From an uncultured Saprospiraceae bacterium (GTDB lineage: Bacteria; Bacteroidota; Bacteroidia; Chitinophagales; Saprospiraceae), in assembly GCA_937980645.1 (NCBI GenBank), contig CALJPQ010000011.1, positions 182,678 through 246,677 of the forward strand: a stretch of 64,000 bases of DNA, written 5' to 3'. The translations under genes were made by a program, and so were the position numbers. Below are positions 55,225-63,962 of the stretch, one piece after another. Position 1 is the first letter of the stretch. Each line of letters starts with the position of its first letter. Below the pieces are notes generated by a model. The model saw nothing but the letters and a program-made list of their open reading frames with translations. It had not been told where the DNA came from and did not search any database.

Positions 55225-57987
55225 ATGTCCAAACTCGCCCTCCGGCTCATCGAAGAAAACAAGAAAACCCGAAACCCCGTGCTCGACCTCGGTAACTGCG
55301 GGCTCACCCACGTGCCCGATGCCATCGGCGACTGCACCTGGCTCGAAACCCTCATCCTGAGCAACAGTTGGTTGGAATACGACGAGAAGGGAAAAAAATG
55401 GGTAGAAAAAGAAAGCCGCAACAAAGGCGAAGAAAACCGCCTCGAGGCACTGCCCAAGTGCCTTGCCCGCTTGAAAGGCTTGAAAAAGTTATTCATTGGT
55501 CCAGGATTATATAGATTCATTGGTGGAGGATTATATAGACTCATTGTTGATGGATATAGATGGTCACTGTCTGACCTCAGCCCGCTGAGCCAATTGAACC
55601 AGTTGGATATGCTCGACTGCTCCTACACCCAGGTAAAAAAGATACGCCCGCTCATCGAGATGAAGGCGCTGCGGTCTTTCAGTGTGGACGGCTGCCCCAT
55701 CGAAGACTGCCCGGCAGACATCTATCAACAACGAAACATCAAGCTGCTTAGGCGGTATTTCAGTCAGATATCGGATGCAAAGCCACAGCCCAAAGACACA
55801 GACACCCACCGCGATGTCAAGCTCATCCTGCTGGGCAACAGCGATGCAGGCAAGACCACGCTGCTGCACTACTTGCAGACAGGCGAATTTTTACAAGACC
55901 GCGACAGCACGCACGGGCTGAAGGTGCACCGCTGGGAGCCCAACACCGAGCGCTTTCCAGCGCTCGAAAATATCGCCGTGAGCGTATGGGATTTTGGCGG
56001 GCAGGAGTACTACCACGAAACCTATCGGCTCTTCATGAGCGACAACGCCGTCTATCTGCTGCTCTGGGATGCTGAGACGAACATCAACGGTCACCGCCTC
56101 ACCTGCTTGCGCACCGGCGAATCCGAAGTGCTATTGGAACACTTTGAGCTTCGCTACTGGCTCGACACCGTGCAACACTACGCCGGCGAGCGCAACAACG
56201 CCCCGCTCTTCGTGGTGCAAAACAAAACCGACCTCGAGGCAGGCAAACGCCGCCTCGATCAGCTGCTCCACGACAACTACCGCATTCGCGAGTCGCTGCA
56301 CATCAGCCTGCGCCATGGCTGCGATCCGCAGCACCCCCGCCAACAGCAAGCCCTTCGGCTCTTCGAGCGGGAAATCGAAGCAGCCATCGCCGAAGCAGCT
56401 GATAAGGCTCCTTTGCCTCTCAATTGGCTCACCGTGCGGCAGCACATCCTCGACCTGCAGAAAGGGAATTCAGAGCAAAACGACCTTTTTAATTTGAGAA
56501 AAGACGGCTCCGTTTCGCTCGAAGAATTCGAGAAAGCTGCGGCTAAAATCATGGACAAGGAAAATACTGGTCTCCAAAAAGAGGACCTGCCCCGCACCTT
56601 CCACCGCGGCGGCGTGGTAGTGTTTTTCGAGCAATCGGAAACCCTTCGCAACCGCGTTTTTTTGAAACCCGCCGAGCTGACCCGGCGCATCTACGACATT
56701 TTGAACCAACAAGTGCTGGAGAAGAAAGGGGAGTTTCGTCGAGACGATCTCGGCGGCGATGACGACTCCAACCAGGTATTTCTCGAAGTTGCCAAGCAAT
56801 TGGAGCTGATCTTCCCGCATCCGCTGCGCGAGGGCTGGTACATAGCCCCTCAGTACCTGCCCGACGAGCACCCGGTAGAGGATTTGCTCCGCATTGCGGC
56901 GCGGGGAGTCTGGCACGCAGGCTTTTGGTTGCGCATGCCGCTGTTTCACTACAAAAGACTGATGCACCGCCTCATCCTGCACTACGCGCAAAAAGAGCAC
57001 TCGGAGGCGCGGCACTTCTGGAAGCACGGCATCGTTTTTCTGACAAAGGGTTTGCGGGGCGGCTTGCGGGACGGCTTGCGGGTGCTGCTCAAAGGGCTGT
57101 ACCCCGCCGAAAACGAGCACGACGGCGTGCTCCTAATCGGCGTAGAGGGTGCCGCCGAAGGCAAACGCGAAGCCCTGGACTGGCAAAAGGAAATCTTCGA
57201 ACAATGCCTGCGATTTTTGGCTGGACATACTGGAGACGAGGGAAAGGAAGCAGCATCCCGTTCTTCTGACTCCGAAGAAGGTAGATTGGATGGCTTCCCA
57301 AAGAAAGATAAGAAAATCTGGGAGTTATTAGATGTCTCCAACGACGGTGAGTACTTTGTCCAATACGCCCAACTGTACGAATTTGCCGAGCGCGGGCACA
57401 TTCGAATGCCGGGTAAGAACAAGGAGGGTCAGGAGCAGACGCTGCTCATCCGGCATTTCGAAGCCCTGCTGCCGCGCCCGCCGCGCCGCGCCAAGCGGGT
57501 GTTCTTGTCCTACTCGCACCGAAATACCGAGTGGCTTGTCCGCTTGCGGGTGCACCTCAGCGGCTTGCGCCGCTCCAACGACGTGGAGGTGTGGACCGAC
57601 CAGGAGATCCTGCCCGGCGATCGCTGGGATGAGGTGATCCAGAAAAATTTAGCGGAAACCGATGTATTCATCCTGCTGCTCTCCGCCGACGCCGTCGCCT
57701 CGGATTACATCTGGGACAAGGAACTGAAGCCCGCCATCGAAGACTTCCTACAAAAAAAGAAGCAGTTCATTCCGATCCTCATCGAGCCGACGGACTACGG
57801 CGCCTTGCCCGGTGTGGTCGCTTCTTCGCATGGAGAGGCAAAAGTTCAGAACTTTGAAATCATTCCAAAAGACACCAACGGGCACCTGAAAGCCGTCAGC
57901 CTGTGGGACAATCCCGAGGAGGCGTTGGCCAAAGTAGCCGAGCAAATCCGAAAGGTAATAAAAGGGGAAGTATCATCAAACCCCTGA
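55225..57987 (+). CDS. Roco protein: LRR, Roc GTPase, COR and C-terminal TIR domain
   Basis: 920 residues, no signal peptide, so cytoplasmic. Short LRR region (about 5-185), Roc GTPase with P-loop GNSDAGKTT (Lys210), switch II DFGGQE (from Asp256) and NKTD (Asn333), then COR (about 430-700: PRTFHRGGVVVFFEQSE, RIYDILNQQVLEKKGEF), and a TIR domain from about 757 (KRVFLSYSHRNTEWLVRL, WTDQEILPGDRWDEV). The putative catalytic Glu833 is in WDKEL after a SxxxxxSDY loop. All GTPase motifs are intact. A Roco GTPase that controls a TIR effector would resemble immune NADases; this role is inferred. ATG 55225 is chosen; GACTTTTG lies 16 nt upstream. A 24-bp tandem repeat lies within the LRR. Confidence 0.85.
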   Translation: MSKLALRLIEENKKTRNPVLDLGNCGLTHVPDAIGDCTWLETLILSNSWLEYDEKGKKWVEKESRNKGEENRLEALPKCLARLKGLKKLFIGPGLYRFIGGGLYRLIVDGYRWSLSDLSPLSQLNQLDMLDCSYTQVKKIRPLIEMKALRSFSVDGCPIEDCPADIYQQRNIKLLRRYFSQISDAKPQPKDTDTHRDVKLILLGNSDAGKTTLLHYLQTGEFLQDRDSTHGLKVHRWEPNTERFPALENIAVSVWDFGGQEYYHETYRLFMSDNAVYLLLWDAETNINGHRLTCLRTGESEVLLEHFELRYWLDTVQHYAGERNNAPLFVVQNKTDLEAGKRRLDQLLHDNYRIRESLHISLRHGCDPQHPRQQQALRLFEREIEAAIAEAADKAPLPLNWLTVRQHILDLQKGNSEQNDLFNLRKDGSVSLEEFEKAAAKIMDKENTGLQKEDLPRTFHRGGVVVFFEQSETLRNRVFLKPAELTRRIYDILNQQVLEKKGEFRRDDLGGDDDSNQVFLEVAKQLELIFPHPLREGWYIAPQYLPDEHPVEDLLRIAARGVWHAGFWLRMPLFHYKRLMHRLILHYAQKEHSEARHFWKHGIVFLTKGLRGGLRDGLRVLLKGLYPAENEHDGVLLIGVEGAAEGKREALDWQKEIFEQCLRFLAGHTGDEGKEAASRSSDSEEGRLDGFPKKDKKIWELLDVSNDGEYFVQYAQLYEFAERGHIRMPGKNKEGQEQTLLIRHFEALLPRPPRRAKRVFLSYSHRNTEWLVRLRVHLSGLRRSNDVEVWTDQEILPGDRWDEVIQKNLAETDVFILLLSADAVASDYIWDKELKPAIEDFLQKKKQFIPILIEPTDYGALPGVVASSHGEAKVQNFEIIPKDTNGHLKAVSLWDNPEEALAKVAEQIRKVIKGEVSSNP
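55492..55560 (+). repeat. 24-bp tandem repeat inside the LRR of the Roco gene
   Basis: Two almost identical 24-bp units (55492-55515 and 55516-55539, differing at two bases) and a third diverged 21-bp unit (55540-55560). They stay in frame and encode FIGPGLYR, FIGGGLYR and LIVDGYR. The tract is AT-rich (TTCATTGGT, GGATTATATAGA) compared with the GC-rich gene around it. Confidence 0.9.
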
Positions 57988-58281
57988 AATGCCGCAACGC
58001 CCGCCTCTCCCCTGCTAACTCGTTAGACACTATGTTTGATCATCAGAACATCTTGGCGAACATGTCATCGCCCTGAAAGGATGTAATCCCGTACAGGTAC
58101 GGTCAAAATCCGCCTGCCACCAACTCGCCGGCACTGGCGTTCCCTTCCCCGCGAAGGTCAATTATGGAGCTATTGGGTCGCCGCTGAGAGAATAAATCGA
58201 AACCACTTTTAAGCACAAAAGCCCAAGCCAACCATTTCCGATTTTTGCACCTGTTACCTTGAATAAGCTTCTTTTCAATGG
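57988..58281. other. Intergenic region between Roco and GH5 genes
   Basis: 294 bp. It holds a perfect small inverted repeat CCGTAC-AG-GTACGG (58089-58102), just after a GCCCTGAAAGG sequence (58070-58080). A near -7 box (GATTTTTG, 58240-58247) lies 34 nt before the next ATG. No gene is supportable. Confidence 0.5.
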
Positions 58282-60249
58282 ATGTTATTTTTCAAACATC
58301 ATCTCATGGCCATGCTTCCACTCCGCTTTTTACCACTCATCTTTCTGTTGTTGGCTGTTCCGTCTGTGTTTGCCCAAACCACAACACCCTTTCATAGAGG
58401 AGTTAATCTTACGGGCTGGTTTCAGGCAAATAGCGCCCGGCAGATTCCGTTCACGCGCTACACCAAGCGGGATTTTGAGCAAATCAAAAGCCTTGGCTGC
58501 GACGTCATCCGCCTGCCCCTCAACCTGCACGCCATGACCGACGGAGCGCCGAACTATACCCTCGACCCGCTGTTTCTCGGCTTTCTCGACGAAGTGGTTA
58601 ATTGGACAGAAGCATTAGACCTGCACCTGATTTTGGACAATCACACGTTCGATCCGGCGGTTGATACCGATCCGAACGTCGGCGCCGTCCTGAACAAGGT
58701 TTGGCTGCAAATGGCGCAGCATTTTAAAAACCGCTCGAAACTGATTTATTACGAAATTCTGAACGAACCACACGGCATTTCCGACTCCTTGTGGAATGCT
58801 ATACAGCAAAGCGTAATAACAACCATTCGAACAGTGGACGACAAGCACACGATCATCGTCGGAGGCGCAGAATGGAACAGCTACAACAGCCTGGCGCTCA
58901 TGCCGGCGTATAGCGATAGCAACTTGATCTACACCTTTCACTTTTACGATCCCTTTTTATTCACCCACCAGGGAGCAAGCTGGACACAGCCTTCGCTGGA
59001 GCCGCTGTCCGGCATCCCCTTTCCGTTCCATGCGTCCAATATGCCGCCCCTGCCGCCTTCGTTGGAGGGCACATGGGTAAGCGGCGCCTACGACAACTAT
59101 GCCAACGAAGGGACGGTAGCCCATTTGCAACAGCTCCTCGACATCGCCATCCAGTTCAGAGAAGCACGCCAGGTACCCATTTTTTGTGGAGAAATTGGCG
59201 TGTACATGGTCAATAGCCACCCGGATGACCGGGCATTCTGGTATCAAGCCGTCAGTCAATACCTCAACGAGCACCATATCGCCTGGACGGTGTGGGATTA
59301 TCACGGCGGCTTCGGCCTTTTCGAGCCTGGCAGCGACGGCTTCTTCGACCACGACCTGAACGTACCCCTGCTCGAAGCGCTCGGCTTCAACGTTCCGCCG
59401 CAATCGCCCTTTGTCTTAAAGCCGGACAGCGCAGGGTTTTTTATCTATACGGATTACGTCGCTCCCAAAATGTTCGAGGCGAGTTACAGCGACGGCGTCC
59501 TTGATTTTTACTCAAAAGACCTGCCCAACAACGGCAATTACTGCATCCGCTGGTCGGGAGCTGCTCAATACAATGCGATCGCCTTCGACTTCTGGCCCGA
59601 CAAAGACCTGACCTACTTGCGAGCGCAGGGCTACGCGCTCGACCTGCTGGTGCGAGGCGATACGCCGGGGACCAGCTTCGACCTGCGCTTCACGGACACC
59701 GACACCGACGACCCTAACGACCGCCCCTGGCGGGCCGTCGTAACTATTGACGACTCCCAAGTAACCTGGGACGGCCGCTGGCATCACCTGCACATTCCGC
59801 TCTCCAGTTTTGCAGAAAGTGGCGCCTGGGAAAACGGCACCTGGTACGATCCTCAGGGACTTTTCGACTGGACAGCCATAGACCGGTTCGAGATTGTGAC
59901 CGAACAGGGCGGGCTACAGGAGGGCAATCTCTGGTTCGACAACATCCAGGTGACGAACCTTGACACCGCATTGGTGTATGAAACAGGCGTCTTTTCTTCC
60001 ACGCAAGCGCCTTTTGAGAAAATGCGCCTCGTCGTTGCTCCCAACCCGGCAAAAGATTTTATCGCGCTGAAATCCAGCGCCTCGCTGCCGGTACAATGGC
60101 ACTTGACGGACCCGCTGGGCAGGGTAGTAAAGCTCGGCAATTTCACCCAGGTTGCCACAGTGGATATTTCGACCCTGCCGCCGGGATGGTATGTGTTGCA
60201 TTGGAAAACAGGAAATTGGTCCGGAACGGAAAAGATGGTCAAATATTGA
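58282..60249 (+). CDS. Secreted GH5 endoglucanase-like glycoside hydrolase with CBM-like domain and T9SS tail
   Basis: 655 residues with a signal peptide (membrane stretch LPLIFLLLAVPSVFA). The GH5 barrel (about 35-385) has the acid/base Glu162 in YYEILNEPHG and the nucleophile Glu304 in FCGEIGVY, both intact, plus RGVNLTGWF at the first strand and WDYHGGFGLF late. A beta-sandwich resembling CBM11-like modules (about 395-560) has LDLLVRGDTPG and LWFDNIQV. A type A sorting domain (VAPNPAKDF to EKMVKY, about 585-655) directs T9SS export. Substrate is a beta-glucan or mannan; the choice is not readable. Starts at 58306 or 58312 would also give a good signal peptide. It is probably transcribed alone. 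Confidence 0.88.
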   Translation: MLFFKHHLMAMLPLRFLPLIFLLLAVPSVFAQTTTPFHRGVNLTGWFQANSARQIPFTRYTKRDFEQIKSLGCDVIRLPLNLHAMTDGAPNYTLDPLFLGFLDEVVNWTEALDLHLILDNHTFDPAVDTDPNVGAVLNKVWLQMAQHFKNRSKLIYYEILNEPHGISDSLWNAIQQSVITTIRTVDDKHTIIVGGAEWNSYNSLALMPAYSDSNLIYTFHFYDPFLFTHQGASWTQPSLEPLSGIPFPFHASNMPPLPPSLEGTWVSGAYDNYANEGTVAHLQQLLDIAIQFREARQVPIFCGEIGVYMVNSHPDDRAFWYQAVSQYLNEHHIAWTVWDYHGGFGLFEPGSDGFFDHDLNVPLLEALGFNVPPQSPFVLKPDSAGFFIYTDYVAPKMFEASYSDGVLDFYSKDLPNNGNYCIRWSGAAQYNAIAFDFWPDKDLTYLRAQGYALDLLVRGDTPGTSFDLRFTDTDTDDPNDRPWRAVVTIDDSQVTWDGRWHHLHIPLSSFAESGAWENGTWYDPQGLFDWTAIDRFEIVTEQGGLQEGNLWFDNIQVTNLDTALVYETGVFSSTQAPFEKMRLVVAPNPAKDFIALKSSASLPVQWHLTDPLGRVVKLGNFTQVATVDISTLPPGWYVLHWKTGNWSGTEKMVKY

Positions 60250-60408
60250 AAGGAAAAAAAACGACCGCTATTCTTAAAACCGGAGTTGAACCGGATTGCC
60301 GCCCCCAAATTGCCCCACCACCCCCCTAAGCCCGTAGGGATGGCGCTGTTCGTAGTAAGTTACGATATAAATCCGTTCAGAATGAATGGCTTTTTGTAAT
60401 CAGATGGC

Positions 60409-60416
60409 TATCTTTG
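60409..60416 (+). promoter_or_regulatory. -7 box of the caspase-like gene
   Basis: TATCTTTG, a full TAnnTTTG match, 29 nt before the ATG at 60446. A TTTTTG at 60391-60396 is too close to be a normal -33 element. Confidence 0.55.
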
Positions 60417-60445
60417 TTATTTTTAAGGACTAATACTGTCATTTT

Positions 60446-63400
60446 ATGAAAATCAGCGTCAGACCACTCCTTGCGGTTGTCGGAGGGCTTTTGTTTGCCG
60501 TCGTTCTCCATGCCCAGGCACCCGAATTGGTCATCCCTACCCGCTTGGGCAGGCCCAACAACATTTTGTCGGTGCAGGGCAATAAGTACCTCATCGTCAT
60601 GGGTGAGAACAGCACCCAAATCTGGGATAGCCAATCCGGTCGCTTGCTCAAGACGCTCAAAATCACCGCCTTCAGAGGCGTTGAAACGCAGGACGGTAAG
60701 ACTCTGTTCCTGACGGGCCGCCACATGGTTTACACCGTCAATACCGCCAACTTCGCCCTAACGGACTCCATGTATGTGCTCGGCATGAGCCAATTGGACG
60801 TGTCGCCCGACCCTTCGCAGGTGTATGCCTACACCTCCAACACCAAAGGCGTGGTGCTGGCCATCAACTTGGTCACCAAGCGCGTAGATACCCTCTTCGT
60901 CTTCCCCTACGGCTCCATTTCCACCCTCAGGACCTTCGACGTTACTTCGGATGGCCGATACAGCATTGCTCAGGTGGAAAGAAGCCCTACCTACCTGATT
61001 GACAACGCCAGCAAGCAGGTCATCAAAACCTTTGACACTCCAACCAACCTCTACACCTTCACCCCCGACAACAAGATACTCGAAATCGCTGTGGCCAACG
61101 GCCAGGGAAGGCTGTCCATACTGAACCCGGCGACATTCTCGCCCGAAGTTACCGTCTCTGGCCTAACTAAAGTGGAGCCATACTCCATCAGAAAAGTCCT
61201 CTGGCTCGACGACCGGCGGGTGCTCCTGTACAACTCCGAGCAACACACCATTGCCGATTTCAATAAGCGGACGCTCGGCCCAGACTTCAAGTACTATCCC
61301 ACCTACCATTCCATAGATCACACCTGCGCTGCCCGCACCGAAAATGGCTCGGTGCGCACAGTCTATCTCTCCATCAGCCACCCAGAAAACCGCATGGAGG
61401 AATGGGATCTCGCCACGCGGCAAAAACTCCGGGAAGTAGGCGATGCCATAGTGTCGCCCATGTATAATGCCCTTGCACCCGACGGCTTTCGCTTCCAATA
61501 CGGTAAAGGTTATGAAGTGGTACTGGGCAGAACCGTCAGTTTCCTGAAAGTGGACGCCCAAAATGAAATATCTACCTACACGCCCGACGGCAAATTCCGC
61601 CTGCACACCGGCATGATGGGTATTTTGGAGAAGTTTAAAAGCCAGGAGCAAAACGCGCCATTGCAGGCCTCGATGCGCCTCAACAACAGCGGCTCGGCCG
61701 TCGTCATCGGCAAAAACGGCAAAGTCGGCGCTATCATCCACACCGGCGGCCTGTATCTCTTCGACGCGCAGAATATGACCCTGCTGCGCGAAGTAACCAT
61801 CAACGCCCAAAGCTACACCATCGTAGAACCCAAGCTGGGCGCTTTCTTCGACAATGACCGCAAAATCATTGCCTCCGGCGTCTTGTCTGATAACTCGCCT
61901 CAGGCCTATTGCGTAGAGGTGGCTTCAGGCAAAATACTATGGACGCTCAAAGGCGATTACGTCAGCTTCCAGGAAACACCCGAAGGCATCCTTTGCTTCG
62001 ATAAGAAAGAGAAGAACATCAAGGTGCTGAATCCGCAGAATGGCCAGGTCGTCAAGACGCACTACCTGTGGAATGTGCCGATCAGTGGGCTTGAGGTGAT
62101 GAGAGCGGCCATCTCGCCCGACGGCGGCCAGGTGATGTTTGCCTCCAGTTCCAAAATTTCCTTTTGGAACATGAAAGCCCAAAAAGTGGCGTTGCCCAAA
62201 TACAACCCGCTGACGGACTACGTCCACACGCTGGACTACTTCAGGCACAATCCGCGCTATGCCCTATCCATCAGCAACGACGGCAGAATTGTGCTCTGGG
62301 ACACCCAGGAAGCCGCAGCTTTAGCCACCCTCTTCCTGTTCCCCAAAACGAACGATTGGGTGTGCCTCACTCCCGACGGCCGCTTTGATGCCTCGCCTGA
62401 TGCCATGCGCAAACTCTATTACGCCAGAGGCATGGACATCATCCCGCTGGAGCAGCTCTACGAACGCTACTACACGCCCGGCCTGCTGGCCCAATTGCTG
62501 GGCGGAGTGCCGCTGCCGCCCGTCAACCCCGACGACGACATCCGAAAACTGAAGCGCCCGCCGGTGGTCAAAATCCAATACCAGGACAAACAGCGCAACC
62601 TCGTGGTGGACGACGACGATGTGCCCACCATCACCGTCGCCCAATCGCCCATCACCCTCACCGTAGAGGCCTACGCCCCCGACGACGTGGTGGACGAAAT
62701 CCGCCTCTTCCACAACGGCAAACTCATCGCCGGCAGCACCCGCGGCCTCGTGGTGGACGACGACAAAAAACAACGCGATACCCGCTCCTTCACCCTCGAA
62801 CTGCTGCCCGGCGAAAACCGCTTCCGCGCCATTGCCCTCAACTCCCAGCGCACCGAGTCCAGCCCGGCAGAACTCGTGTTGCAATACGCACCCGCCACAC
62901 CAGCACCTACCCCCTCGTCGGGCAGCGACATCACCCTGCACGCGCTCATCATCGGCATCAACAAGTACAAAAACCCCAAATACAACCTCAACTACGCCTT
63001 AGCCGACGCCACAGCCTTCCGAGACCAACTGCGGCAAAGCGGTGCCGGCATCTTCAAAAGCACCGAAGTGGCCTTCATCGCCGACGAACAGGCCACACTA
63101 ACCAATATCACCGCCACCCTGGAAAAAATCAAAACCACAGCCCAACCCAAAGATGTATTCATCTTCTACTACGCCGGCCACGGCGTGCTCAACGAAAAGC
63201 GCATGTTCTACTTAGTGCCGCACGACGTTACGCAACTGTACGGCAACGACGAAGCCCTGGACGCCAAAGGCCTGAGCGCTGGGCTGTTGCAGCAGTTCTC
63301 CAAAGACATCAAGGCCCAAAAGCAGCTCTACCTGCTCGATGCCTGCCAGTCTGCCGGTGCCATTGAAATAGCTGCCCGCGGCGCCGCCGAAGAAAAGGCC

Positions 63401-63685
63401 ATCTCGCAACTGGCACGCGCCACAGGTACGCACTGGATTACGGCCTCCGGCAGCGAGCAATTCGCCTCAGAATTTGCCCAACTGGGCCACGGCACCTTCA
63501 CCTACGCCCTGCTGGAAGCCCTCACAGGCAAGGCCGACAACGGCGACAAACGCATCACCGTCAAAGAAATAGACGCCTACCTGCAGGCCGTCGTGCCCGA
63601 ACTGACCGCCAAATACAAGGGCACGCCGCAATATCCGGCGAGCTTCGGGTTTGGGAATGATTTTCCGGTAGGAGTCATCAGGTGA
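60446..63685 (+). CDS. Secreted propeller protein with C-terminal caspase (C14) domain
   Basis: 1079 residues with a signal peptide (MKISVRPLLAVVGGLLFAVV, cleaved near HAQ). A long WD40/quinoprotein-like beta-propeller region (about 25-650) contains repeats such as YLIVMGENSTQIWDSQSGRL and ALSISNDGRIVLWDTQEAAA. A beta-sandwich linker with acidic segments (about 700-815) leads to a caspase-like domain (about 830-1075: HALIIGINKYKN). The dyad is intact: His912 in FYYAGHGVLN and Cys967 in LLDACQSAG. This is a prokaryotic orthocaspase-type enzyme, expected to cleave after Arg or Lys; that is family knowledge. There is no T9SS tail, so it is likely periplasmic. Its partner or trigger is unknown. 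Confidence 0.88.
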   Translation: MKISVRPLLAVVGGLLFAVVLHAQAPELVIPTRLGRPNNILSVQGNKYLIVMGENSTQIWDSQSGRLLKTLKITAFRGVETQDGKTLFLTGRHMVYTVNTANFALTDSMYVLGMSQLDVSPDPSQVYAYTSNTKGVVLAINLVTKRVDTLFVFPYGSISTLRTFDVTSDGRYSIAQVERSPTYLIDNASKQVIKTFDTPTNLYTFTPDNKILEIAVANGQGRLSILNPATFSPEVTVSGLTKVEPYSIRKVLWLDDRRVLLYNSEQHTIADFNKRTLGPDFKYYPTYHSIDHTCAARTENGSVRTVYLSISHPENRMEEWDLATRQKLREVGDAIVSPMYNALAPDGFRFQYGKGYEVVLGRTVSFLKVDAQNEISTYTPDGKFRLHTGMMGILEKFKSQEQNAPLQASMRLNNSGSAVVIGKNGKVGAIIHTGGLYLFDAQNMTLLREVTINAQSYTIVEPKLGAFFDNDRKIIASGVLSDNSPQAYCVEVASGKILWTLKGDYVSFQETPEGILCFDKKEKNIKVLNPQNGQVVKTHYLWNVPISGLEVMRAAISPDGGQVMFASSSKISFWNMKAQKVALPKYNPLTDYVHTLDYFRHNPRYALSISNDGRIVLWDTQEAAALATLFLFPKTNDWVCLTPDGRFDASPDAMRKLYYARGMDIIPLEQLYERYYTPGLLAQLLGGVPLPPVNPDDDIRKLKRPPVVKIQYQDKQRNLVVDDDDVPTITVAQSPITLTVEAYAPDDVVDEIRLFHNGKLIAGSTRGLVVDDDKKQRDTRSFTLELLPGENRFRAIALNSQRTESSPAELVLQYAPATPAPTPSSGSDITLHALIIGINKYKNPKYNLNYALADATAFRDQLRQSGAGIFKSTEVAFIADEQATLTNITATLEKIKTTAQPKDVFIFYYAGHGVLNEKRMFYLVPHDVTQLYGNDEALDAKGLSAGLLQQFSKDIKAQKQLYLLDACQSAGAIEIAARGAAEEKAISQLARATGTHWITASGSEQFASEFAQLGHGTFTYALLEALTGKADNGDKRITVKEIDAYLQAVVPELTAKYKGTPQYPASFGFGNDFPVGVIR

Positions 63686-63943
63686 GGACAGAGAAAGCAA
63701 TTGACCGATAGCGCGCCGAAACCTGCTTGTAAATCCATGACCTGATCAAGGGTTGCGGATGGTGCATTTCATCGGGTTTTGAGAACCATAGCGTTTTTCT
63801 GAACAATATGCCTCTCCGCAACTCTTGAACGTTTGGCATTTTCGATCATCGAGCAAGATCAATTTCCCGATAGGTTGGTTTGCTGTGGTCGCGGATGGTC
63901 GAGTAAAAAAAACCAAAAGACGTGAATATTTCAAAAAGAATCT
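63686..63943. other. Intergenic region at the right edge
   Basis: Less GC-rich than the rest of the window. GCGGATGGT occurs twice (about 63757 and 63892). A 62-codon minus-strand frame (63746-63934) has no recognisable family and is not called. No terminator for the caspase-like gene was found. Confidence 0.4.
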
Positions 63944-63951
63944 TATCTTTG
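63944..63951 (+). promoter_or_regulatory. -7 box at the right edge
   Basis: TATCTTTG followed by CCTTG, a full consensus match, 49 nt before the end of the window. Confidence 0.45.
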
Positions 63952-63962
63952 CCTTGTGTTTG

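Noticed and set aside
56470..57120. 216-codon minus-strand frame inside the Roco gene
   Set aside because: Antisense shadow over the COR domain, with no start signal or motif.
63746..63934. 62-codon minus-strand frame in the less GC-rich right-edge region
   Set aside because: No recognisable family, no promoter on that strand; could be a decayed gene, but the sequence does not support a call.
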